A DNA stretch of 64,000 bases. It comes from JAITWN01 sp050486285. GTDB lineage: Bacteria; Pseudomonadota; Gammaproteobacteria; SZUA-140. Both the position numbers and the translations under genes were made by a program. Below the pieces are notes generated by a model. It was not told where the DNA came from, made no database searches, and worked only from the letters and a program-made list of their open reading frames with translations. Below are positions 1 to 8,715 of this stretch, one piece after another (within the stretch, counting starts at the first letter, position 1; each line of letters starts with the position of its first letter). The stretch lies in contig JBJHCZ010000006.1 of the NCBI GenBank assembly GCA_050486285.1, positions 89,373 through 153,372 on the forward strand. Reading direction: 5' to 3'.

Positions 1-1947
1 GGGGCGATCGACCGCGATGCAATCAACACGATCTTCCGCGCCGCCCATTCGATCAAGGGCGGCAGCGCGACCTTCGGCTTTGCCGATGTCGCGGCCTTCA
101 CCCACACAGTCGAAACCCTGCTCGACCTGGTCAGGAACGACAAGGTCAGGATCACGCAGACCGAAATCGATCTGCTGCTGAGATCCGTCGACATCATGCG
201 CGGCATGCTGTCGGCGATACAGAAAAAGGAAACCATGGACCCGGAGCGCTTCACCCGGGTGCAGGACGAATTCAGGAAGACCATAGAACAATACGACACG
301 CGCTCGTCGGCCAAGGCCGCGAGCGTGACGACGGCGCCCGCGCCCGTCACGCCGCCGACCGGCGGCTGGCGCATCTCCGTCCGCCCCGGAGAAAGGATGC
401 TGCGCTCGGGCAACGACCCGTTGCGCATCCTCGAGGAACTCGACCGTATCGGGCAACTGACGGTCAGGACCGACGCGGCCGCGTTGCCGCCGCTCGCGGA
501 GATGGACCCCGCCGTCTGCTATCTGAAATGGGAGCTGGATCTGCAGGGCGTGGCGGCGCGCGCCGAGGTCGAGCGCGTATTCGAATGGATTGACGCCGAC
601 GATGCGGCGATCGAGATACACGGGCACGGCGATGACGCCGCGCCGGCCGCGACGAAGCCCGCGGCGAGCGAACCCGCCGCCGCTGCTGCGCCGGAACAGC
701 CGCCTGCGGCTGTCGCCACGGGTGACACCGCGAAGAGCGCCGGCGTCGAGTCGACGTCGATCCGCGTCAGTATCGACAAGCTCGATGAACTGATCAACAC
801 GGTCGGCGAGCTGGTGATCACGCAGTCCATATTGAGCCAGCTCGCGGCAAGGATGAGCGGCCCTCGCACCGACGACCTCAAAAACGGCCTCGGCCAGCTC
901 GAGCGCCAGATGCGCGCGCTGCAGGAAAGCGTGATGCGGGTGCGGATGCTGCCGATCAGCTTCGTTTTCAACCGCTTCCCGCGGATGATCCGCGATCTCG
1001 GACAGAAGCTCGGCAAGAAGGTCGAGCTGAGGATGACCGGCGAGCACACCGAACTCGACAAGACCGTGCTCGAAAAGATCGGCGATCCGCTGGTTCATCT
1101 CGTCCGTAACAGCATCGACCACGGCATCGAAACGACAGCGCAGCGGCGCGCTGCCGGCAAGCCTGAAACCGGCACGATACACCTCAATGCCTATCACAAG
1201 GGCGGCAACATCACCGTCGAGATCATCGACGACGGCGCCGGACTCAACCGCGAGCGGATACTTGCGAAGGCCAGGGAGCGCGGGCTGGTCGCGCCCGACG
1301 AGGAACCGTCCGACGATCGTATCTACAACCTGATCTTCCAGCCGGGCTTCTCGACCGCCGAGGTCGTCAGCGACGTCTCCGGACGCGGCGTCGGCATGGA
1401 CGTGGTGCGGCGCAACATCACCGAGCTCGGCGGCAACGTGCAGATCACCTCGACGCCCGGCCGGGGCAGCATGGTCCGGATCCGCCTGCCGCTGACGCTG
1501 GCCATCCTGGACGGGCAGCTGGTGCGCGTCGGCCGCGAGACCTATGTCGTTCCGCTGGTCTCGATCGTCGAGACCATCCAGGTCCGCAAGGAACAGGTCA
1601 GTTCGGTCGCCGGCTGCGCCGAGCTGTTCCGCCTGCGCGACGAATATATCCCGATCATTCGCCTGTACAAGCTGTTCGGCATCGAGGGTGACAATACCGA
1701 CCTGCTCGACGGCCTGCTGACGATCGTCGAGGCGGACGGCCGCCGCGCCGGCATCTTCGTCGACGAACTGCTGGCCCAGCAACAGGTGGTGATCAAGAGC
1801 CTCGAAGCGAACTTCCGCCAGTTGGCCGGGATTTCCGGGGCGACGATGCTCGGCGACGGTCACGTCGCACTGATACTCGACATCCCCGGACTGCTCGCCA
1901 GATTCGAAAACGGTGACGCCGGAGCGGCCGGCACCCTTGCCGCCTGA
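1..1947 (+). CDS. cheA: Chemotaxis histidine kinase CheA (5' truncated by window edge)
   Basis: CheA autophosphorylates and passes phosphate to CheY and CheB under control of receptor arrays. The reading frame is open from base 1, so the true start lies upstream; the first ATG at 196 is internal. The opening residues carry the HPt site (AAHSIKGGS, with the phosphorylated His near base 46). An Ala/Pro-rich linker follows, then the P3 dimerisation helices (about 745-1000), the ATPase domain with LVRNSIDHG (N box) and GRGVGMDVV (G box), and a C-terminal CheW-like domain. It heads a gene string transcribed in one direction down to 8028. The family assignment is secure. Confidence 0.97.
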   Translation, partial: GAIDRDAINTIFRAAHSIKGGSATFGFADVAAFTHTVETLLDLVRNDKVRITQTEIDLLLRSVDIMRGMLSAIQKKETMDPERFTRVQDEFRKTIEQYDTRSSAKAASVTTAPAPVTPPTGGWRISVRPGERMLRSGNDPLRILEELDRIGQLTVRTDAAALPPLAEMDPAVCYLKWELDLQGVAARAEVERVFEWIDADDAAIEIHGHGDDAAPAATKPAASEPAAAAAPEQPPAAVATGDTAKSAGVESTSIRVSIDKLDELINTVGELVITQSILSQLAARMSGPRTDDLKNGLGQLERQMRALQESVMRVRMLPISFVFNRFPRMIRDLGQKLGKKVELRMTGEHTELDKTVLEKIGDPLVHLVRNSIDHGIETTAQRRAAGKPETGTIHLNAYHKGGNITVEIIDDGAGLNRERILAKARERGLVAPDEEPSDDRIYNLIFQPGFSTAEVVSDVSGRGVGMDVVRRNITELGGNVQITSTPGRGSMVRIRLPLTLAILDGQLVRVGRETYVVPLVSIVETIQVRKEQVSSVAGCAELFRLRDEYIPIIRLYKLFGIEGDNTDLLDGLLTIVEADGRRAGIFVDELLAQQQVVIKSLEANFRQLAGISGATMLGDGHVALILDIPGLLARFENGDAGAAGTLAA

Positions 1948-1977
1948 TCGATACCGAACAACACGAGGATGACGCCG

Positions 1978-2502
1978 ATGTTGCAGACCGAACGGAAGAC
2001 CAGCCAGGCCGGCGGGAACGCGGCCCCGGCAGTGGAGATCGGCGACGACGCCGACAGCAGCCGCCAGTTCCTGACCTTCGTCTGCGCCGGCGAGGAGTAT
2101 GGCATCGACATCCTCCGGGTGCAGGAGATCAAGGGATGGACCGAGGCCACCCGCGTGCCGCAGACGCCGGATTACGTGCTCGGCGTCATGAATCTGAGGG
2201 GCGTGATCGTCCCGGTCATCGATCTGCGGCTGCGCTTCGGGCTGGAGCAGCGGCCGTTCGATGCCTCGACGGTCGTCATCGTCGTACGCGTCCAGAGCGC
2301 GCGCGGTGAAAAGACGGTCGGCATCGTCGTCGACGGCGTCTCCGAGGTGCACACCTTCCAGCGCGACGCGATCAAGGAACCGCCGAGCATCGGCGGGCGC
2401 GTCGACAGCGCCTGCGTCAGCGGCCTCGCGACGGCGAGCGACAGGATGGTGATGCTGCTCGACATCGACAGGCTGGCCGCGAATCTCATCGACGGCGCGT
2501 AG
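1978..2502 (+). CDS. cheW: Chemotaxis adaptor CheW
   Basis: CheW bridges receptors and CheA in the signalling array. The protein is a single CheW domain of about 174 residues. It includes FVCAGEEYGIDILRVQEI near the N-terminus and the central VLGVMNLRGVIVPVIDLR strand pair typical of the family. I prefer the ATG at 1978 because the GAGG at 1965-1968 sits 9 nt upstream of it; that GAGG abuts the in-frame ATG at 1969, leaving no spacing. The gene lies 30 nt after cheA and 22 nt before cheY, consistent with one transcript. Confidence 0.95.
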   Translation: MLQTERKTSQAGGNAAPAVEIGDDADSSRQFLTFVCAGEEYGIDILRVQEIKGWTEATRVPQTPDYVLGVMNLRGVIVPVIDLRLRFGLEQRPFDASTVVIVVRVQSARGEKTVGIVVDGVSEVHTFQRDAIKEPPSIGGRVDSACVSGLATASDRMVMLLDIDRLAANLIDGA

Positions 2503-2524
2503 ACGCTCCGAACAGGAGAAGACA

Positions 2525-2896
2525 ATGGCGACGATACTGGCAGTGGACGATTCACCCTCGATGCGCCGCATGGTGGCCTTCACGCTCACGGGCGCAGGTC
2601 ACGAGGTGATCGAGGCGGAGGACGGCGTCGCGGCGTTCGACTCGGCGAAGTCGAGGCAGGTCGACCTGGTCGTCACCGACGTCAATATGCCGAACATGGA
2701 CGGCATCTCTCTGGTGAGGGAGCTGCGTGCGCTGCCGGGATATCGGGCGGTGCCGATTCTGCTGCTGACGACGGAGTCATCGAGCGGAAAGAAACAGGAA
2801 GGCAAGGCGGCGGGCGCCACGGGATGGATCGTCAAGCCGTTCGATCCGGAGCAACTGATCACGATCGTCAGGAAGGTGCTGGGAGGGACGGCGTGA
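2525..2896 (+). CDS. cheY: CheY-type single-domain response regulator
   Basis: This is a receiver domain without an output domain (123 residues), so it most likely carries the signal from CheA to the flagellar motor. The acidic pair is D8/D9, the phospho-acceptor is D52 (VTDVNMPNMDG), the switch threonines are T82/T83 and the conserved lysine is K104 (VKPF). A good ribosome site (AGGAG) precedes the ATG. Its place between cheW and the receptor gene fits a CheY dedicated to this pathway. The motor output itself is inferred, as no flagellar genes are in the window. Confidence 0.95.
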   Translation: MATILAVDDSPSMRRMVAFTLTGAGHEVIEAEDGVAAFDSAKSRQVDLVVTDVNMPNMDGISLVRELRALPGYRAVPILLLTTESSSGKKQEGKAAGATGWIVKPFDPEQLITIVRKVLGGTA

Positions 2897-2972
2897 TCAG
2901 CGTCAGCGCGCCCCGCCCACACCGTCCGCGAGCAGACAACCCCTGACACAGGGTCAAGAGGAGATAGCAGTC

Positions 2973-4766
2973 ATGTTCAAGAACCTGTCAATAAAGGCGC
3001 GGCTGATCGGAGTGCTGTGCTTCATGTCCGTACTGCTGATCGTTGTCGGCAGTGTCGGGCTGCACGGCATGAACCAGTCCAATGAGGGACTCGAGACGGT
3101 CTATGAAGACCGGGTCCTTCCGATGGTGGACCTGTCCAGGATCGAGCGCATGTTGCTGCGCAACCGTATCGCCGTCGCGATGCCGATCGTCAGCCCGATG
3201 GACGAGAGCCGTATGCGCGAGCAGATCCGTACGAGGATCGCGGAAGTCGAGCGCAATGTCGCCGAGATCAACCGGTTGTGGAACGGCTACACCCAGCGCA
3301 CGCTGAGCCCCGATGAGCGCCAGCTCGCCGAGGAGTTCGCGAGCGCCCATGAAAATTTCGTCAAGCAGGGCCTGGGCATCGCGACCGAGCTCATGCGCAA
3401 CGAACTGATCATTCCGGCCCAGATCCACTGGGTCAACGTCGTCGCACCGCTGTATCAGCCGGTGCAGGAGAGCCTGACCGCGCTGATGGACATCCAGGTC
3501 GCGTCCGCGCAGCAGCAGTATGAGGCCTCGAACTCGCTGTTCGGGATGGTCCAGAAGATTGCGCTCGCCTGCATCCTGGTCGGCATCCTGCTGGCCGCGC
3601 TGGTCGGCTACCTGCTGGTCAGGGCCATCGTCAATCCGCTCAACGAGGCGGTGCGTGTCGCCACGGCGATCGCCGACGGCGACCTCACCAACCGTATCGA
3701 GGTCGTGACCCGCGACGAAACCGGCAAGCTGCTGTCCGCGATGAAGCAGATGAGCGAGAACCTCAGCGAGCTGGTCACCCGGGCGACCGAGGCCAGCGCC
3801 TCGGTCGGCACCGGCGCGAAGCAGATCGCCGCCGGCAATATCAATCTCTCGCAGCGCACCGAGGAGCAGGCGTCATCGCTGGAAGAGACCGCGTCCTCGA
3901 TGGAGGAGCTGACGTCGACGGTCAAGCAGAACGCCGACAATGCCCGTCAGGCCAACCAGCTCGCCAGCGCGGCGCGCGAGTCGGCCGAGAAGGGCGGCGA
4001 GGTGGTGGCGCGCGCCGTCAGAGCGATGGGCGAGATCAACAGCTCGTCGAAGAAGGTCGCCGACATCATCGGCGTCATCGACGAGATCGCGTTCCAGACC
4101 AACCTGCTGGCGCTGAACGCCGCGGTCGAGGCCGCGCGCGCCGGCGAGCAGGGCCGCGGCTTCGCGGTCGTTGCCACCGAGGTGCGCAACCTGGCGCAGC
4201 GCTCGGCAACTTCGGCGAAGGAGATCAAGGATCTGATCAACGACTCCGTGCGCAAGGTCAGCGACGGCGCGGAGCAGGTCGATCAGTCCGGCAAGATGCT
4301 TGCCGAGATCGTTGCCGGCGTCAAGAAGGTCACCGACATCGTCGCCGAGATTGCCGCGGCGAGCCAGGAGCAGTCGGCCGGCATCGAACAGGTCAACAAG
4401 GCGGTCATGCAGATGGACGAGATGACCCAGCAGAATGCCGCGCTGGTCGAGGAGTCTGCCGCCGCGAGCCGTTCGATGGAAGAGCAGGCCGAGATGCTGA
4501 ACGAGCTGATGCGGAAATTCAGGATCAGCGGCATGCAACAACCCGCGCACAGCGATACCGCGCGGACGACCCGTCAGGCGTCGGTCCGCGACACCGGCGA
4601 GGCGCCGCGCGCGGAAGTCGCCACCCCGTCCACCGCCCCCGCCGTTACCCGTGTCCGGAAGGCACCGCAGAGTCCTTCGGTCCACGAGCGGCCCGCGGCG
4701 TCGTCGAGGCCGCAGGCAAGATCCGTGGCCAACAGCGATTTCGGCAACGAATGGCAGGAGTTCTGA
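2973..4766 (+). CDS. Methyl-accepting chemotaxis protein with CheR-tethering C-terminus
   Basis: This is a transmembrane chemoreceptor of 597 residues. TM1 spans about residues 11-31, a four-helix-bundle-like periplasmic domain follows to about 194, TM2 spans about 195-217 and a HAMP domain runs to about 270. The long coiled-coil signalling domain has the conserved hairpin tip around 367-405 (EIAFQTNLLALNAAVEAARA). After the coiled coil comes a flexible Ala/Pro/Arg-rich tail of about 75 residues ending EWQEF, which fits the xWxxF pentapeptide that tethers CheR/CheB in other bacteria. A GAGGAG ribosome site precedes the ATG. The ligand cannot be predicted. Confidence 0.96.
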   Translation: MFKNLSIKARLIGVLCFMSVLLIVVGSVGLHGMNQSNEGLETVYEDRVLPMVDLSRIERMLLRNRIAVAMPIVSPMDESRMREQIRTRIAEVERNVAEINRLWNGYTQRTLSPDERQLAEEFASAHENFVKQGLGIATELMRNELIIPAQIHWVNVVAPLYQPVQESLTALMDIQVASAQQQYEASNSLFGMVQKIALACILVGILLAALVGYLLVRAIVNPLNEAVRVATAIADGDLTNRIEVVTRDETGKLLSAMKQMSENLSELVTRATEASASVGTGAKQIAAGNINLSQRTEEQASSLEETASSMEELTSTVKQNADNARQANQLASAARESAEKGGEVVARAVRAMGEINSSSKKVADIIGVIDEIAFQTNLLALNAAVEAARAGEQGRGFAVVATEVRNLAQRSATSAKEIKDLINDSVRKVSDGAEQVDQSGKMLAEIVAGVKKVTDIVAEIAAASQEQSAGIEQVNKAVMQMDEMTQQNAALVEESAAASRSMEEQAEMLNELMRKFRISGMQQPAHSDTARTTRQASVRDTGEAPRAEVATPSTAPAVTRVRKAPQSPSVHERPAASSRPQARSVANSDFGNEWQEF

Positions 4767-4822
4767 GATCCCGGGAATCCGCTGAAGATTGAATTGCGGC
4801 GATCGGCACGGCAGGTGAACCC

Positions 4823-5677
4823 ATGGCAAGCAACGGCCAGACCGCGAACGTGTATCAGCGTGACCTCGTGTTTACCGACCGTGACTTCGGCTTCCTCCAG
4901 GGGCTGGTCATGGAGCAGACCGGCATCGCGTTGGCCGAGCACAAGCGGGAACTGGTCTACGGCCGGCTGTCGAAGCGACTGCGCGCGCTCGGCCTGAGCA
5001 GTTTCGCGCAGTACTGCGCCCATCTCGAGCAGGACGACGGCGAGCTGCATGAGCTCGTCAATGCGATCACGACGAACCTGACATCGTTTTTCCGCGAGTC
5101 TTATCATTTCGACTTCCTGCGTGAGCGACTGCTGCCGGAGCTGCTGCAGCGGAATGCGGCGAGCCGGCGCATCCGGATCTGGTCGGCCGGCTGCTCCACC
5201 GGCGAGGAGCCGTATTCGATCGCGATGACGGTGCGTGACGTCATCCCCGAGTCGCGCGGCTGGGACGTCAGGATCCTTGCGACGGACATCGATTCGAACG
5301 TGATGGCCAGGGCGCAGGCCGGCGTCTATCCCGCCGAGCGCGCCGAGCAGGTGCCGCCGGGCTATCGCAGCCGCTACCTGCGCAGGGGCGCCGGGGAGAA
5401 CGCCGGCAAGGTGCGGGTCCATGACGACGTCCGCGCGCTGGTGGCCTTCCGCCAGCTCAACCTGATGCACGACTGGCCGATGCGCGGCCCCTTCGACGCA
5501 ATCTTCTGCCGCAATGTCGTCATCTACTTCGACAAGGAGACCCAGCGGCGCCTGTTCGAGCGCTACGCAAACATCCTCTGCGACGGCGGATACCTGTTCG
5601 TCGGTCATTCCGAATCGCTGTTCAAGGTATCCGAACGCTTCGACCTGATCGGTCGCACGATCTACCGGAAGAAGTGA
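4823..5677 (+). CDS. cheR: Chemoreceptor glutamate methyltransferase CheR
   Basis: CheR uses S-adenosylmethionine to methylate receptor glutamates for adaptation. The protein (284 residues) has the small all-helical N-terminal domain with FGFLQGLVMEQTGI. The Rossmann methyltransferase domain follows, with the SAM-binding stretch WSAGCSTGEEPYSIAM near residue 117 and FDAIFCRNVVIYFD further on. Length matches the family. It sits between the receptor and cheD. The receptor's own C-terminal pentapeptide makes a local CheR-receptor pair likely. Confidence 0.96.
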   Translation: MASNGQTANVYQRDLVFTDRDFGFLQGLVMEQTGIALAEHKRELVYGRLSKRLRALGLSSFAQYCAHLEQDDGELHELVNAITTNLTSFFRESYHFDFLRERLLPELLQRNAASRRIRIWSAGCSTGEEPYSIAMTVRDVIPESRGWDVRILATDIDSNVMARAQAGVYPAERAEQVPPGYRSRYLRRGAGENAGKVRVHDDVRALVAFRQLNLMHDWPMRGPFDAIFCRNVVIYFDKETQRRLFERYANILCDGGYLFVGHSESLFKVSERFDLIGRTIYRKK

Positions 5678-5687
5678 CGAACGCGAC

Positions 5688-6353
5688 ATGGTCCCTGATG
5701 GACGCGCAGACATGCCTGAACCGGCAAACACCGCGGCGCTCGCGACGCCGCTTCCCGGTTTCGAGCATATCAACCGCTACTGGGACGACAAGCACGGCTA
5801 CGTCGCCGCGAAGATCCTGCCCGGCGAGTACTACGTCACTCGCGGGCACGAACTGGTCGTCACGGTGCTCGGGTCGTGCGTCTCCGCCTGCGTCCGCGAC
5901 GTCGCGACCGGCATCGGCGGAATGAATCACTTCATGCTGCCGGAGAACCGCGGCAGCGGCGGCAGTTGGGACGAGGCCGGTCTGGGCAAGTCGACCCGCT
6001 ACGGCAGCCACGCGATGGAACGTCTCATCAACGACATCCTCAAGAACGGCGGCGCGCGCGAGCGGCTCGAGGTCAAGATATTCGGCGGCGGCAGGATACT
6101 CGCGCAGATGACCGACATCGGCAAAAGAAATATCGAGTTCGTACACAAGTATATCGAGGACGAGGGCCTGCGCCTGATCGCCGGCGATGTCGGCAGCGTG
6201 TACCCGCGCAAGGTCTACTATCTGCCGTCGACCGGCAAGGCCTATGTGAAACAGCTCAGGACGCTGCGCAACAATACGATCTTCGAACGCGAGAAGAATT
6301 ACATGGATCAGATCGCCGGCAAGCCTGTCGCCGGCGACGCGACGCTGTTCTGA
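5688..6353 (+). CDS. cheD: Chemoreceptor glutamine deamidase CheD
   Basis: CheD hydrolyses receptor glutamines to glutamates and in some bacteria cooperates with CheC-type phosphatases. The catalytic cysteine is C64 in VLGSCVSACVRD and the partner histidine is H81 in GGMNHFMLP, both intact. Length (221 residues from the first ATG) is typical. The ATG at 5712 (MPEPAN) is an equally possible start, since neither has a clear ribosome site. The gene starts 10 nt after cheR. No CheC or CheX is visible in the window, so CheD probably acts mainly as a deamidase here. Confidence 0.93.
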   Translation: MVPDGRADMPEPANTAALATPLPGFEHINRYWDDKHGYVAAKILPGEYYVTRGHELVVTVLGSCVSACVRDVATGIGGMNHFMLPENRGSGGSWDEAGLGKSTRYGSHAMERLINDILKNGGARERLEVKIFGGGRILAQMTDIGKRNIEFVHKYIEDEGLRLIAGDVGSVYPRKVYYLPSTGKAYVKQLRTLRNNTIFEREKNYMDQIAGKPVAGDATLF

Positions 6354-6385
6354 TCCGCTCCAGTGAAGCCGAACGGGGGAGTCCG

Positions 6386-7495
6386 ATGAAAAAGATCACC
6401 GTCCTGATCGTCGATGACTCGGCGCTGGTGAGGCAGTTGCTCACCGAGATGCTCGATTCGGATCCGGAGATCGAAGTGGTCGGGACCGCCCATGATCCCT
6501 ACATGGCCAGGGACAGGATCAAGAGCCTCAATCCTGATGTGCTGACGCTCGACATCGAAATGCCGAAGATGGACGGCGTGACCTTCCTCACGAACCTGAT
6601 GCGCCTGCGGCCGATGCCGGTCGTCATGGTCTCTTCGTTGACCGAACGCGGCGCGGACATCACGCTGCGCGCCCTCGAACTCGGCGCGGTCGACTTCGTC
6701 TCGAAGCCGAAGATCGATCTGGCCCATACCCTGGAAGCCTATCGCGAGGAGCTGATCGAGAAGGTCAAGTCGGCGGCCGGCGCGAGGCTGCAGAAGCGCG
6801 TGATTCCCCAGGCGGATCTGAAGGGGATATCGGTGCCGCCGCGGCTGTCGACGGATGCGGTGCTCAAGCGCGAGCCGCACAGGCATTTTCACACCAGTGA
6901 GCGCCTGATCGCGATCGGCGCCTCGACCGGGGGGACGGAGGCGATCAAGGAGATCCTCAGTCGCATGCCCGCGGATGCCCCCGGCATCGTCATCTCGCAG
7001 CATATCCCCGAGGCCTTCAGCAGGCCGTTCGCGGCGCGCATGAACCGCGAGTCGCAGATGACCGTCTGTGAGGCCGCCGACGGCCAGCAGGTCCTTCCCG
7101 GTCACGTCCTCATCGCGCCCGGTAACCGCCACCTGCTGGTCATCCGCGACGGCGCGCGCTATATCTGCCGCCTCAGTGACGGGCCACCGGTGAATCGCCA
7201 CCGACCCAGCGTCGACGTGATGTTTCGCGCGGTCGCCCAGAACGCCGGACCGAATGCGGTCGGCGTCATCCTGACCGGCATGGGCGACGACGGCGCCGAC
7301 GGACTCAGGGAAATGCACGAAGCCGGCGCCGTGACGATCGCGCAGGACGAGAAGAGCAGCGTGGTCTGGGGCATGCCGAGCGAGGCGATCCGGCGGGGTG
7401 GTGTCGACGAGATCGTCGACATCAACGCGATGACCCAGGCCATCCTGCGTGCCGCGAACGGGCAGACCGTGAAACCCTCCAGCAGGATCGCATGA
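6386..7495 (+). CDS. cheB: Chemotaxis methylesterase/glutaminase response regulator CheB
   Basis: CheB removes receptor methyl groups when phosphorylated by CheA. The receiver domain has D10/D11 and phospho-acceptor D56 (LTLDIEMPKMDG). After a linker comes the methylesterase domain with Ser in IGASTGGTEA, His in SQHIPEAF and Asp in LTGMGDDGADG, the complete triad. The ATG at 6386 follows a GGGGGAG ribosome site; the open frame continues upstream through cheD in another frame, but that extension is not real. The gene overlaps the next start by ATGA, showing translational coupling. Confidence 0.95.
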   Translation: MKKITVLIVDDSALVRQLLTEMLDSDPEIEVVGTAHDPYMARDRIKSLNPDVLTLDIEMPKMDGVTFLTNLMRLRPMPVVMVSSLTERGADITLRALELGAVDFVSKPKIDLAHTLEAYREELIEKVKSAAGARLQKRVIPQADLKGISVPPRLSTDAVLKREPHRHFHTSERLIAIGASTGGTEAIKEILSRMPADAPGIVISQHIPEAFSRPFAARMNRESQMTVCEAADGQQVLPGHVLIAPGNRHLLVIRDGARYICRLSDGPPVNRHRPSVDVMFRAVAQNAGPNAVGVILTGMGDDGADGLREMHEAGAVTIAQDEKSSVVWGMPSEAIRRGGVDEIVDINAMTQAILRAANGQTVKPSSRIA

Positions 7496-8028
7496 ACACG
7501 AAACCACCTGACCGGCGCCGCGGGATCGCCGGATCCGCCGCGGCCAGTGCCGGCGACCTGTCGATGCTCCAGGAACAAGTCGGAGAGACCGTCGACATCG
7601 CTCGCGGCAAGCTCGATGTCCTGCGCGGGAATCTGGCGCAGGTCCGCAAGCTGACCGGCGACGCGACCGAATCCATCAGCCGGGAATTCCAGGCGATCAA
7701 CGAACTGATCGGAGATTATGAGGCCCTGCTGCCGGAGGCCGCGCGGCGTGACGCGATCGCCGCCGAGCTCGACGGCCGGGTCTCCGCGCTGGTCGTGCTG
7801 CTGCAGTTCGGCGATATCGTCGACCAGTTGCTGAAGTTCACCGATCGGCAGGTGGTCGAGGTCGAGGACTACCTCGACAGCCTGGCTACCGGCCACACGC
7901 GTCAACCGGCGAAGGAGGCGGGACCGCGCCCGCCGGAAGACGACTCGCCGCGCGGCCTCAGGCTGAGCGATGCGAGGAAGCCGACCGCTCAGACTTCGAT
8001 GCAGTCCGGCGACATCGAGCTGTTCTGA
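7492..8028 (+). CDS. Small chemotaxis protein, possible CheZ-like phosphatase
   Basis: This 178-residue protein starts inside the cheB stop codon (ATGA), so it belongs to the chemotaxis operon. Residues about 20-130 are predicted as long helices and contain VVLLQFGDIVDQLLKF (about 101-116). That stretch resembles the helix of CheZ that carries the FQD...Q motif, but a Gly replaces the Gln of FQD. A disordered tail of about 45 residues ends in SGDIELF, a short hydrophobic/acidic tip like the C-terminal peptide CheZ uses to hold CheY. CheZ function is an inference from context and shape, not a firm homology. Confidence 0.6.
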   Translation: MNTKPPDRRRGIAGSAAASAGDLSMLQEQVGETVDIARGKLDVLRGNLAQVRKLTGDATESISREFQAINELIGDYEALLPEAARRDAIAAELDGRVSALVVLLQFGDIVDQLLKFTDRQVVEVEDYLDSLATGHTRQPAKEAGPRPPEDDSPRGLRLSDARKPTAQTSMQSGDIELF

Positions 8029-8030
8029 AT

Positions 8031-8064
8031 AAAAAAGGGGTCAGACCCCGAAGGGTCTGACCCC
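8031..8064 (-). terminator. Perfect 12-bp hairpin with T6 on the yceI strand; member of the GGGGTCAGA repeat family
   Basis: Arms at 8037-8048 and 8053-8064 are perfectly complementary with a 4-nt loop. Read on the minus strand, the stem is followed directly by six T (complement of 8031-8036). It is therefore a textbook intrinsic terminator for yceI, and it lies between two convergent genes. The arm begins GGGGTCAGACCC, so it also belongs to the hairpin family found at six other gaps in this window. Confidence 0.8.
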
Positions 8065-8081
8065 GTATCACATCTGCCTGA

Positions 8082-8666
8082 TCAGTCCTTGTAGGCTTCT
8101 ACCGCGAACTCCAGCCGCATCTCGTCGCCGATCGCCGGCAGCGCATAGGTGACGCCGAAGTCCGAACGCTTGATCGTCGTGTGCGCGTCGAAGCCGCACA
8201 GCTCGCGATTGTTCATCGGGTGCGTGCCGCAGTTGATGCGGGTGACGTTCAGCGATACCGGGCGGGTCGTGCCGCTGATCGTCAGGCGGCCCTCGACGGT
8301 CGCGGTCTTGTCGTCATGGATCGTGACCTTCGTCGACTTGTAGGTGATGTCCGGAAACTCGGCGGCGTTGAGGAAGTCCGGCGAGCGCAGGTGATCGTCG
8401 CGCTTTTCGTGCGCGGTGTCGATCGAGTTCGCGTCGATCTTGATATCGACCGAGCCGGTCTTGCCGGCGAGGTCGACGGTCAGCTTGCCGCTGGTCTTGT
8501 TGAAGCGGCCCTGCATCATCGAGAAGCCGAGGTGATCGATCTTGAAGTACGGATAGGTGTGCTCCGGATCGATCGTGTACGAAGCGCCGGCGGCCGACGC
8601 GTTGAACGACAGGCCGATCAGGGCCAGGGACAGCGGAATTGCGAGCATTGCCTTGCGTAGCATCAT
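8082..8666 (-). CDS. yceI: YceI-family periplasmic lipocalin-like protein
   Basis: YceI proteins are secreted beta-barrel proteins that bind long isoprenoid-like lipids. The protein begins with a signal peptide (hydrophobic core LAIPLSLALIGLSFNA, cleavage probably after ASA). It then shows the family pattern YTIDPEHTYPYFKIDHLGFSMMQGRF and SGTTRPVSLNV. I chose the ATG at 8666 because AAGGAG lies just upstream; the longer open frame to 8702 lacks such a site. Two cysteines (NCG and LCG) could form a disulfide. It is the second gene after the membrane protein at 8716-9546, probably co-transcribed. Confidence 0.9.
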   Translation of the reverse strand: MMLRKAMLAIPLSLALIGLSFNASAAGASYTIDPEHTYPYFKIDHLGFSMMQGRFNKTSGKLTVDLAGKTGSVDIKIDANSIDTAHEKRDDHLRSPDFLNAAEFPDITYKSTKVTIHDDKTATVEGRLTISGTTRPVSLNVTRINCGTHPMNNRELCGFDAHTTIKRSDFGVTYALPAIGDEMRLEFAVEAYKD

Positions 8667-8715
8667 GGTTCTCCTTGTTGAGGTGGGTAGTGTCGTAATC
8701 ATCCGGGCAGCGGAC

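Noticed and set aside
5876..6385. Long N-terminal extension of CheB
   Set aside because: This frame runs inside cheD out of phase with Arg-rich nonsense; the real CheB start at 6386 has a strong ribosome site.
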